Source of the DNA: Apostichopus japonicus
Taxonomy: Eukaryota; Echinodermata; Holothuroidea; Aspidochirotida; Stichopodidae
Assembly (NCBI RefSeq): GCF_037975245.1
Contig: NC_092573.1
Location: 12,335,001 to 12,399,000, forward strand
Length of the DNA: 64,000 bases
Reading direction: 5' to 3'
This document shows, piece by piece, positions 33,893 to 44,724 of the stretch (its first letter is position 1; each line of letters begins with the position of its first letter). The position numbers were made by a program, and so were the translations under genes. The notes under the pieces were generated by a model. It ran no database searches. It had not been told where the DNA came from and worked only from the letters and a program-made list of their open reading frames with translations.

Positions 33893-35544
33893 AACATACT
33901 TAGTATCGCCCACAACACCAAATTATTTACCCAATAATTTTTAAAGAAAGTGCAACCTTCGATAGTGGTAAAGTCGAGAGGTTTCCCAACATCACGGATT
34001 TCTCGGCCACTGTACAATTGGGATAATCAGTTGTAACTAGTTAAACCTAGCCTAGGGCCCAATGGAAGTTGGAAAAGCCGACACTTTGAAGAATATAATT
34101 TGTACAACAAAAAATGAAGGAAATCATCAAGAAGTTTAATTTTAGGCCAATCCCCGAACATTTTTTTCAAACCTTAGTTATTTGATGTAAACCTCATACC
34201 TTTTTTATTTTTTTTTATGGTCATTACTTCTGAGGAAGATTATTGTCTACTCCTATGCTATACATTATTATGTGGGCCCGATTCCGCGAACAAAAATAAC
34301 AACTGAACTATTTCTATAAAATATATTCTAGTCTAAATTTGGCCAAAGTAGTCTTACACCTATCTTCTACAACTTTATAAGATGTAATTGTCTGAAATAT
34401 AAAATATGAACCAATTTTGGCAAAGATTAAAGAGTTCGGTGAGACGTACCAAGTAACGTCCTGCAACGGTTGCAAATACTATACTGACTAGCATTTAGTG
34501 TTTTAATTGTTTAGCATAGAGACAATACACATACCAGCGACGTAGCCAGGAATTTGCAAGGGGGAGAGGAGCACACATTTTGCGATTGATATGGGGAGGG
34601 GTCTAAGGTGAGGGGGCGTCCCCCTCCCCTTTGAGACATTTTTGAACAATTGAAGGTCCTTATATGCGATCTGGTGCAATGTTTTGCAAGTTTCATCATT
34701 ATCATATGATATCATATTATCAGCAGATGTTGTTTCCGGTTTGAATTTCTCTGTTACATGTTCTTTTACATACTATATCAGAAAGACAAACATAGTGCTC
34801 TTTTACAATTTTTCCAGTAGAATGATTATCGTTTATTGTCCAATGTCTGGACTTTAATACATTTGACGAACTGAACTGATGGACAATATAAACTTTCATA
34901 TTTAGCAGTGTAATAATTATTAATAGGAAGCGTTTATTACGTACGATTACTAGCTTAGCTTCATAACATTCTGTTCGTGCAACAATTTATAAGGACGAAT
35001 CATAGAAAGAAGAGCGCACGTTGTCGACGTCGTTGTGCATACGGTTCGTGACTCTCCATCGAGTGCGGTTAGGTAGGCGATATGTATTTTATTACGCAGT
35101 GGCCAACTGTAGGCTGGTAATAGGCTAAATTTAGCTAATTGCATCTGCCAAACTAGGTAGCTGATTCAGTAGACCTGAATGTTCCTACGATGATAATCGA
35201 GTTAACGGAGCTGACGAGTATTCAAGATCAAAAGAGCACTGACGAAATACCATGCAAAAAACAAGCGAAGCTAGCGAACAGGGTCAACCTACCCAATAGC
35301 AAAATTAGTACATAAATAAACCGAATTGAAGCTGGCGAACGTTGTACGGTAGTTCAATGAGGCATTTTTTTTAAAGTATTCAAAATCATACGAAGTTTTG
35401 TATGGTGGAGTATAAGGATCGCGAGACACAATTTCTCAAAGTGGCAAGGAAAACGTGGTAAATATAACTGATTAAAGGCCCATTTTGACCGAAGTTAATT
35501 TTTAGGTCATTCACAAGCACAGAAATATATGAATAGGTCTAGGT

Positions 35545-35591
35545 AAATTAGAGTGCGACAGTCGGAAATTCCGACTGTCGCACTCCAATTT
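35545..35591. repeat. Near-perfect palindrome
   Basis: GAGTGCGACAGTCGGAA at 35551-35567 faces its exact reverse complement at 35569-35585 around a single base. The arms extend to 23 bp with one mismatch. No target duplication was found. It could extrude as a cruciform or be a fold-back transposon remnant. Confidence 0.85.
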
Positions 35592-36576
35592 CCCAACTAT
35601 CGTCAGTTTTACCAATATTGGGAGCGAGACACCCCCACACCCCCCTCTAGAGACGTCCCTGGCTTCGAAGAAGAATGCTACTCAATGAGATCTATTTTAT
35701 TTACGTGTGCAGAATTCAATGTTCGCCGCCACAAATTTTTGCCAAACTGAGTCTGGAGTTTTTCCTGCGTAGCCAACCTGTGAATTTGAGATTGCTATGA
35801 AAAGAATATGATCAGCTAGCATTCACCAGCCAGCCATGTGGATGATGGAGCGGGAGGTTATTTTTATTTCCCCAAACAGGTTCACAAATGTGTGTAAATA
35901 GTCGCTCATGATTGGTCGGAAAAGTTACGTCATCCCCATAGAAACCTTCACTTCGAGGTTACCAAAATGTCTGCATCCATTCGTTGCAACGTAGTTATAC
36001 CCATTCAAACTTACCCGAAGCTTTTCATGTCTTTGGAATTGGTTTAGACATATTTAGAACGATAGTTTTGTTATGATTGTATGATCTACTATCGATGTTT
36101 CATCGAGGTTTTCTGTGAAGTACTTAATCGATAACATCGCACAGTGAAAGATTCGTACACTGGGTGCATCAAACATGTTCCGTAAACCTGTATGTATTAT
36201 AACTGTGAACACTGTGAAAAACGTGAAATGCGACAAAACAAATTGATATGACCAATTCTTTCAATTTGTTCATCACCAAGTGGCGGGACGGAGAACTATC
36301 TCATATGGGCCTTTATACTGTAGAGTGTCTGCACGCTATAACGAAGTCTAAACTACGTGAAATAGTATATAGGCTAAGCAGAGTCGATATGGTGAAAATG
36401 ATAGAGTTGTAATCACTTACGTCTGATGACCGACAGATCCTGTGAAAAATTCAGCAAAATTGTTGCAGCTCGACAAGTAAATAATTGTGCCAGCACGATA
36501 AGATTACAATAATGAGGTAAAACATCGAAATAATGAAGAAAACATGACATTTCATATGGTTTAAGTTGTACTTGTA

Positions 36577-37208
36577 TCCATCCATCCATCCATCCATCCA
36601 TCCATCCATCCATCCATCCATCCATCCATCCATCCATCCATCCATCCATCCATCCATCCATCCATCCATCCATCCATCCATCCATCCATCCATCCATCCA
36701 TCCATCCATCCATCCATCCATCCATCCATCCATCCATCCATCCATCCATCCATCCATCCATCCATCCATCCATCCATCCATCCATCCATCCATCCATCCA
36801 TCCATCCATCCATCCATCCATCCATCCATCCATCCATCCATCCATCCATCCATCCATCCATCCATCCATCCATCCATCCATCCATCCATCCATCCATCCA
36901 TCCATCCATCCATCCATCCATCCATCCATCCATCCATCCATCCATCCATCCATCCATCCATCCATCCATCCATCCATCCATCCATCCATCCATCCATCCA
37001 TCCATCCATCCATCCATCCATCCATCCATCCATCCATCCATCCATCCATCCATCCATCCATCCATCCATCCATCCATCCATCCATCCATCCATCCATCCA
37101 TCCATCCATCCATCCATCCATCCATCCATCCATCCATCCATCCATCCATCCATCCATCCATCTATCTATCTATCTATCTATCTATCTATATATATATATA
37201 TATATATA
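36577..37208. repeat. (TCCA)n/(TCTA)n/(TA)n microsatellite
   Basis: About 146 perfect TCCA units (to about 37160), then about 7 TCTA units and a TA run. Open frames in all frames of both strands are artefacts of the 4-bp repeat. It lies about 220 bp upstream of the left border of duplicate copy 2. Confidence 0.98.
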
Positions 37209-38456
37209 GTTATCGATATGTACGTGCATGGTGTAGGTTTTTTCATGGAATAAAACAGTTTCTACTTACCTTATATATATCTCAGACGTTACTAATTAAG
37301 AGAATTCAACTCACTGCTAATTAACAATTTTGGCGTTGTCTTAGCGAAGAACCGTTGATAAGTGTTACTTATACGAAAACAGCAGCACAGTAGGTCTACT
37401 TTGGTATAGTAGAAACAAACCGACGCATAGTAACCGACAATGCGCAAGCGACCACAACCCTTCGTGACCTCTACCGCTTTTCGGTTTACTCAGTACGACC
37501 ATGACTTTCTGAACTTGGCCGGCTACAGACCAGTCCAGATACGGATAGGGATTGATTGCATGGAAGTGTCTCAGCCAGGGAGTTGTTATCACAACTCTCC
37601 CTGGTCTCAGAGACTTCGAACGATAGGTTTCCCGAACAATTTCCAGGCAATCAATCTCAATTATTTTCGAGAAGTTAGCGATATATGCTCAGGTGAAAAG
37701 TGTTTTCTCTTCTATGACACAGTTATGTACAAGCTTCCGTACTTTCCTGGAGACTAAGGGTACACGTTTTTTTTATTTATTTTTTTTTGCTTATTGGTTT
37801 TATGCGTTGGTTATATATTCGATTTTAACACCCCTGATAAAAGGACAGGTTTGGTTATACGATAAGATAAGCATACATAGCAAACAAGAACACAACAAAC
37901 AACAGAAGAACAACAACAGCACCCTCACATCCGCCCTCAACCCACAACCAATTTTCAAAGGTCAATATTTTCCAAAATAGAGAAGTCTTTCGAGCTGCGA
38001 CGGATGGTAGCACCAACCGTGTCGAATATCGACTCAAACAAAATGATATGGTTGCAAAATAATAGAAAATGAAATAAAATAAAGCAAACAATTTTAAATG
38101 GTACACTGCCGTCAAAACTTTCAAGCTCGACCTTTGCTGACTACAAGTATTCAGCAAATGTGCACTAATGCTGACCAGTTTACGAGGCCTTTGTATATGA
38201 TTCTATTGACGTTCCAAAAAAGACAAAGAAAAAGAAAGCCTCTTCTTTAGGGTCCTTTTAGGTACTTTTCACGGGGATGGTTAAAAAAAAACGGGAATGG
38301 TTAAAAAGGTTTTCATTGGTCTCACACTAGGAATTGGTTTCTTAAAAATATGACTAACATGTTACAATTCTTATGCGACAAGTTATCAATATATTTTGCC
38401 CTCGAGGACACCGCTAGATACTTCACGACTAAGACTCATTTAAAAATCAAGATTTT

Positions 38457-38858
38457 ACCAATTACCTACCCCGACGTTAAAGAAGAAAAGAAAAGTGACC
38501 ATTGGGGGTAAGGGTGGAATGTTCGTTGATTTTAATTAATGAGTTCTTGGGTGATACAAAAGCTTGTTATACAGAAACGTGTGATACAGAAACTTGTTAT
38601 TGCCTAATTTCGTCTCCTTTTTTGGTACGATTTTGGAGGATTTAAAGTAAACAATTGTTTCAAGTAACATAATCTATGCATTAACGGTTGAGTCATTAGC
38701 GTAAACACAGAGGGGTGGGGGGGGGAGGGGAGGTGTGGGCCTATGCCCCCCATTTGAAATATTTCTTCCCCCCTAATAAAATCATAAGAAAATAGACACT
38801 GCCTGCCCCTCTTGCTACGCTGAATTGACCTTATGTAGTGTTGCGCCTAGACTATGGG
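38457..38858. other. Copy-2-specific stretch next to the 4.4-kb element
   Basis: About 390 bp have no match in copy 1, where the flanks are joined near position 990. It includes a G-rich/C-rich pair at 38707-38780 between AGCGTAAACACAGAGG and TTGCTACGCTGAATT, which looks like a small degenerate MITE. No coding content. Confidence 0.5.
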
Positions 38859-38860
38859 TA

Positions 38861-38883
38861 CACTCTAAAAACTGTTGGGCAAA
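38861..38883 (+). repeat. Left terminal inverted repeat of the 4.4-kb element
   Basis: It starts CACTCTAAAAACTGTTGGGC and continues CAAA. It pairs with 43276-43297 with two or three differences. The first 11 bases match the right end of the 15.3-kb element. Confidence 0.88.
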
Positions 38884-40182
38884 AGTGGTTGAGCAAACAA
38901 AGCATTGCCCAATATGAGTAAATATTAACCAACAACTGAGTAAAAGAAATTACACAACTGATATGGGTAAACTTTGTTGTGCAAAAATGAAGATGTAGTT
39001 TATTGTTACTTTCTGTTGGGCAAACAAGCTTGATTTGCCCAATGTTGTGCAAAAACCAGCATTTTCGCGCCATTACTATACTGGTACTCTGCGCGATGTG
39101 CCTTCATCAGGAGTAGATCGTATATAGTGAAAGTGTAATAACTTACACAATGGCTGACGAATTTGTTAGCGCTATACTCAAAGAGGTGGGAAATGCCATA
39201 GTTATGTGCTACATTTGAAGGTGAGCGTAAAGAAAAACAATCCTCAGCTTGGTGTGTGCATCGAACACTGCGATCTCTACTTATAGTGGTATCGAATGAT
39301 CGTTCGTTCTCTCGGTGGTACATGTAGGCTATACCAGGCATACGTAAAGGCTTCTAATACTAATTGTATTTCCAGCATAGTTGTATTACGTTAGGCTAGC
39401 TTGTAGTGAAGCGATTGACAGGCGCTACAGGCGCGCCCGCAAGTATGTACTAGGGCTCAATTACTCACATTGTATTAACGTTGCGAACGCCTGTGTAATG
39501 CAGATCCTCGTCAACTTAAGGTAAGCTATGCGTATACAACAGGTCTCTCTAGCCTATATCTTGGCTAGACAAGGTTTCATTGTAGCACATTTGCGTTGTA
39601 AATCATAAATTGTACTCCGTTTTTTCTTTAAGGTTTTATGCGGCAAATGACCACATTAACCCTTATTAGCATAACGTTAGACCTAGCATGTCATAACTTA
39701 GGCCTAATGTTAGACTTACACGTACAGTACGTTGTTCATGCAAGTAGTAGTACGTACATACAGTAGTATAATAATGGACCCTTCGAAGTCCGAACACTTT
39801 AGCACTAAAATGCTCCAGAATTGTATTTGTACACACTTCTTTTAAAATGATACTATCGATGGCAGAAGAAACATTCTCGTTAGAAAAAAAGTCGCTTCAT
39901 AGGTTTCGTCAAATTGATCCTATTGTATAAATATGTGCCATGGTGAAATTATGCATTCGTTAGAGGTGTCCGAACTTCGAGGGTTTTTCGAACTTCTGGC
40001 ATTTAATGAGTTCTAGGCTATAATAATATTAGTTTAGCATAGAACATCAGTGCTCGTAATGTTATAGGCCTATAATGCTGTTTGCATATTTTTCTCTTTC
40101 CTACAGGTAGAACAGGACTTCGAATTATTACAAATACCAATTAACTGCCAACAAATTATACAACAGAGTAGGATATTTGACG

Positions 40183-42146
40183 ATGGACATCTTGTGCTAT
40201 ACAGGCGATCATCCTGAACTGGCCACCTTTTTGCATTTAGAGAAGACATTGGATGCACTGACTGATGGTAAGCCTAATTTAATGTAGTCGTGGCCTGTGA
40301 ATTCATTGCTAGCTTCACTTAGAGCTTATGCCATGACAATATAGTTTCTCTTTCCAGTATATCTGTAAATATGGGTCAATATTTGGATTTACCTTCAAAA
40401 TATGTTTTTGGTGGATTGTTACTTTTTAAAAATCTATCAAAATCAACTGATCTGAATGGACCAAATCAGGTTAATGTCAATGGTGGCTTCAGAACCTTTC
40501 TGCAAACTTTCTCCAATCATTGCACTCAATATGATTAATTGGCTACTTTTTTTTTTTGTAGTCGCTTTCGGTTTTGTGTGTAGTTGAAGTGAGACCCAGC
40601 CCTGTTATAATATTAACTTAATGACATTCACTTGGACATGTATCAGTGTTGTTTGTAGGTTTCACATAGGGTTTGAATAATTCTTTCAAAAAATCTTTGG
40701 ACAATTGTATTCAGATTTCAGTACAACTGTGTCAATGAATGGTTAGCACAATGGGCTTTTTGATTTTTTTCCTTCAAAATCTTATAAAATTTGGCTTGAA
40801 ATTAGTGTGTAGGGTAGGTAATTAAGTCTTCTAATACAAATGTGTAGGTCCCCTATGAGTACACATGCCACATTAACTTTCATGTTGCTGTTATTAATGT
40901 GTATGAGCAACAAGTTGTGGAGCAAATTTAGGGCGGTGTATCCCTTGAATTTTATCCTCAGTCCTTGAAGTTTTATATGGTCAGACTATAGTGTGCCTTA
41001 TTAATGTTTTTGTCGTTTATACCTGCAAGCATTCTCATTTCTTGCCTTAATCTATTTACAGATGAAAAGAAGAACTTAGCTTTCTTTCTGTTGCCATTGC
41101 TTTTTCGAGGACGGGCAAAGAAGAGCGGGTCTACTACGGTGACTAGTTGCCTTCAAGCATTCATAGACAATCAGCCAGTAAGCAAAATCATTAATTATAT
41201 TTTAAGTAAAATTCTTTTGGTGGTACACCTTTTGGTTCATACCAGCTCAGCTGATAGCTTGTTTAACCTTATAAACTTGGTGTGTTGTTGTTTATAGTGA
41301 GCAGAAGAATGCTACTGATTCTGCTAGTGGTCAAAGGTCATTTGAGGTTAACAAGGGCCAAACACTTAAAACCTTGTAAATATGCTAACTTAAAAGGTGA
41401 AAGTTAGATGAATCTCATATGTGATGCATATAGGTTTGCCAAAATGAGTACATGAATCCCATTGATTATAGTAGAGGTAAGAGGTCATTAGAAGCCACCA
41501 GGGCAATTTTTTTAATTAAACTAGTAATGAAATGGGGGAAGGTTAAATAAATTTTATCGTCGGTATGTAAACCTTGGTCATAATAATGAAGTGACCGGTA
41601 CTTGATAGTGCAAGGGAAAGGTCATTTGACATTAATGGGGTGGGCGTTATTATACTTTGAAAACCTTGTCAAGATAAATACGTTGACTTTCTTGACCTGT
41701 TTTTTCTTTTAATTACACTGGTCCACAGTATCATAGCATTGTGCAGAAGTCTTAAAACTCTGTCTATCCACCTGTTTTAGTTACATTTTATTTGCAACTC
41801 GAGGACTTTATTTTCTTTAATTTGCAGTCGGTGACAAGTGTTAGAGGACTACTGCAAGAAATTATCGAAGGATGAGCGACCACAGCCATTCATTCTGTGC
41901 TTAGGAGAGAGTAAAGGTTCCCCTCAGCATTTGTTAGTGATAATTGAGAGACATCCAATAATGCAGTCCTCACTCCTCAAGGCAGTAGACTATTTGTTTT
42001 AAAGTCAGTATGTGTTGGACATTAACTTCCAAACTCAATGTAAGGGGGTTTGGGAGTTTTTCCATGCTGAGGTATATGAACTTGGTTTTATCAAAAGTCG
42101 TTCACTGACTGCCTTTGTAGCTTTCGTAGCAAACAGAAGTGTTTAA
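40183..42146 (+). pseudogene. Decayed accessory-gene remnant in the 4.4-kb element
   Basis: Three exon-like blocks have good splice sites and agreeing phases: 40183-40267 (within an exon whose acceptor is at 40106; MDILCYTGDHPELATF), 41062-41177 (LAFFLLPLLFRGRAKK) and 41828-42146. In the last block the frame shifts by one base near 41850. It then reads ERPQPFILCLGESKG, VIIERHPIM and LLKAVDYLF, meets a TAA, and continues SQYVLDINFQTQC. The last part resembles in layout the final exon of the accessory gene at 18111-18395 (GDPLDP..IIAE..YYVFNIQY). The frameshift and stop make it a likely pseudogene. The link to the family is by motif pattern only. Confidence 0.6.
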
Positions 42147-43030
42147 GGGTCAAAGTGTCTTGGAACAAACTTTTCAAGTGGTTTCTCTGTATTAGCCTGA
42201 CATATTTACATTTTAAGGTTGCTTTTGTTTCATATATATTTACATATTAAAGGGAAATAGTAAATGTTTGCCTTGGTGAACTGTACCTACATAAAATCTG
42301 TATTTTTTTTTGTTGGGAGGGGGTGGGGGTGGTAGGGGGTAGATTTGTTATTGATACAGTGAAAGGTTGAGGCAGGGTTGGTTTATCAAACAAACATTCA
42401 ATTTTGTGTGTTTATCAGATCAGGTGCCAGCAATGTCCCTATTATCACTTATAATTGTGATCTTGAAGCTGCTTTTATTTCTAGTATGTAGAATCAATGG
42501 GGGATTTACTTGCATTTGGCTTTTGTTTGAAATTATCAGTGATATTATATTCACTTATTAAGACCAGAGTTGCTTGAAAGAGACCAACATTAAGCTGTAC
42601 ATGATTGTGTGTTGCACCGGTACCTTGTGTAGTTGATGTCAACATACAGGAGGTCTTCTGTGGTCAACACATTTCAAGAACTGAAAATAGTAAACAATGG
42701 CAAAATATGGATAGCTAATATTTTCAGCTTTAATAATGTGATATGTGTTTATCCCCATTGTGAGTTTATGAAATTATTGCTTCGGATCGAAGTCACAGAT
42801 TATTTAACTAGGTAAATGGAGGTCAAGCACTGAATGCTGTGAGAATTCATACTGGAGGAACAATCTGAAGTCGGCAATGACCAGAAAAAATAAAAGTATG
42901 AAAACATTTATTACTTGTTTGTTCTTTATCATTCTCTGTTTAAGTTTTAAAACCTATTAAATAAAGCCAGTTGTATGAAAAATGTTACAATCCAATGTTT
43001 TAGTTAACCAACCACTATTATTTTTCACTA
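42147..43030. other. Non-coding 3' part of the 4.4-kb element
   Basis: AT-rich DNA with a G tract near 42316-42345, with a polyadenylation-like AATAAA near 42890-42965. No exon recognised. Confidence 0.45.
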
Positions 43031-43297
43031 GCTGTTGGGCAAGAATCATTGGGTAAAGAAAAATCCATGGGTAAATGGTTTTACACAACCATTGGGCAAA
43101 TCGGTGAACAACATTGTTGGGTAAAGGCATTGGGTAAAAGGTGTTGGGTATTTATTTAACCGTTTGCTGGGCAAAATCATTAACCAACTTAGTTGGGCAC
43201 TTTTTTGCCCAATATCAACCAGGAGGCATACGGACCCAACGGATGTGTAAATAATTGCCCAGGTTGGGCAATAATTTGCCCAACAATTTTAAGAGTG

Positions 43298-43515
43298 TAG
43301 GGATCAACCACACTATGTAACACTACGGGTAAAGGGATCATACATATATGATGTAACATTATGGGTATAGAAACCAACCACACTTTGTAACTCTTTGGGT
43401 AGGGATCAACCACACTATGTTTAGCACTATGGGTAGGGATCAACCACACTATGTAAAAATGGGTAGGGATCAGCCCCATATACGTAAAAGTATATATAGG
43501 TAGCGATCACCCAAC
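43298..43515. repeat. Short tandem repeat, copy 2 version
   Basis: GGGATCAACCACACTATGTA units as at 1011-1235, resumed directly after the right end of the 4.4-kb transposon. The unit order and number differ from copy 1. Confidence 0.8.
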
Positions 43516-43875
43516 GAAGCATCTGTTTAATTTATGTGGGCTACAGTCTTCGAACTTCATACATTGCTACTTCCAATCCTGAGTTCCAGGTTTGATCTAT
43601 TATGGCATGGAACGCCAAACAGTCTCATTACATGCGATGAAAATAACGTTTGGCAGCAGCAGAACAGCGATGGCGATGACGAGGATGAAGATGACGATGA
43701 TGATACAGATGACGATTGTGTTAAAGATGGCGATGACGATGATGGAAGACACGACGATGAAGGAGATGACGATACATATGACGATGTTGTTAAAGATGGC
43801 GATGTCGGTAACATGAATGTAAAAAATTGTATATATATATATGCTTTGAGCGTCTTTTTAGTAAGTTAAGCTACT

Positions 43876-44222
43876 GTTCATTCATACTTAGTAAAGATTC
43901 CTAAATCCTATTGGTCCATTCAGGTCAGCTGACCGTGGTTAATCCTTTGAGTAACGCACGGTAAAATTACTTTAATAAATCTTTGGTTATATGTAACCAA
44001 AAATGTTTTGTTTTATGATTTTTCCCCCACACAAATGGTAGTGTATGAATGAACGGGGTTAATCAACGGTCTAGCGTGCGTTACTCACATGATTAATGCA
44101 CTCCGGGTGTTAATGCTATCGCTGGATGCACTCGGGCTCCGCCCTCGTGCATCGCTTGCATTATCCCCCGATCGTGCATTAATCCTGTGAGTAACGCACG
44201 CTAGACCGTTGATTAACCCCTC
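43876..44222. mobile_element. Composite fold-back insertion (copy 2 only)
   Basis: The first module is bounded by GTTCATTCATAC (43876-43887) and its inverse (44043-44054). It is followed directly by 47-bp inverted arms at 44055-44101 and 44174-44220 that match at 46 of 47 positions. The arms contain TAGCGTGCGTTACTCACA, and a related word GAGTAACGCACGG also occurs in the first module. Copy 1 lacks the whole insert at about 1523. No protein is coded. The superfamily is not assigned. Confidence 0.8.
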
Positions 44223-44682
44223 ATTATATTATTATATATACGATATTACGATATGTATATTACGATATTATTTGCTATCGTATTTAATATAGAGGAAGTT
44301 AAATATTTTAAACATCTGTTAGCGGTATTCGTTAAGCAGGTCAAATGAAATATAACAAAATAAAAATTCTTACCTGTCATTGTACAGTCCCTGTAACAGT
44401 AAAAAAGTAGAGTATATGGAACATGGCGTATTATAGTAAGATATTACCATTCAAAATGATTAAACAGTCAAAATGCAGAAAGCTGTTTGTCTTTCATTAC
44501 GGTACAAAATTTGATGAAAATGCACGCATGCGGGTATCTCTAACTCATAATAAAATGTTTTAATCTTTTCTAAATATTCGAAAAAGTTATAATATTTGAT
44601 GAGTATATACTGACTTATGATAGTGTTTAAATAAAATGCAAGAAGGTATCAATAAATAGTATTCACTATTGTTTGCTTAGCG

Positions 44683-44719
44683 ACAGTTGCTGGTGGTGTT
44701 GCTATGCACCAGCAACTGT
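44683..44719. repeat. Perfect 13-bp inverted repeat, copy 2
   Basis: Same arms and loop as at 1971-2007, unchanged between the copies. Confidence 0.7.
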
Positions 44720-44724
44720 TACGA

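Larger units (their letters stand above)
33441..36576. other. Unique spacer between the two copies
   Basis: Mostly non-coding. Near 34535-34700 lies another degenerate element starting GCGACGTAGCCAGG with G/C tracts. The 35820-35990 part is somewhat GC-richer with a CCAAT-type word (GATTGGTC), but no transcript can be assigned. Confidence 0.45.
38861..43297. mobile_element. Second CACTA-like transposon, 4.4 kb, non-autonomous
   Basis: The ends are CACTCTAAAAACTGTTGGGC (38861) and its imperfect inverse ending ..CCCAACAATTTTAAGAGTG (43297), flanked by TA at 38859-38860 and 43298-43299. Copy 1 has the single TA at 1014-1015. Subterminal zones (38870-39060 and 43030-43290) are packed with TTGGGCAAA/TTGGGTAAA words. 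It carries remnants of an accessory-type gene on the plus strand but no transposase, so it would need one from elsewhere. It is related to, but distinct from, the 15.3-kb element. Confidence 0.88.

Noticed and set aside
36413-37324. Long poly-(MDGW) and poly-(IHPS) frames
   Set aside because: Pure translation of the (TCCA)n microsatellite in all frames.
43534-43869. Acidic Asp-rich protein (111 codons)
   Set aside because: It comes from a GATGAC trinucleotide-rich patch that is much shorter in the other copy (1405-1460), so the frame is not conserved.
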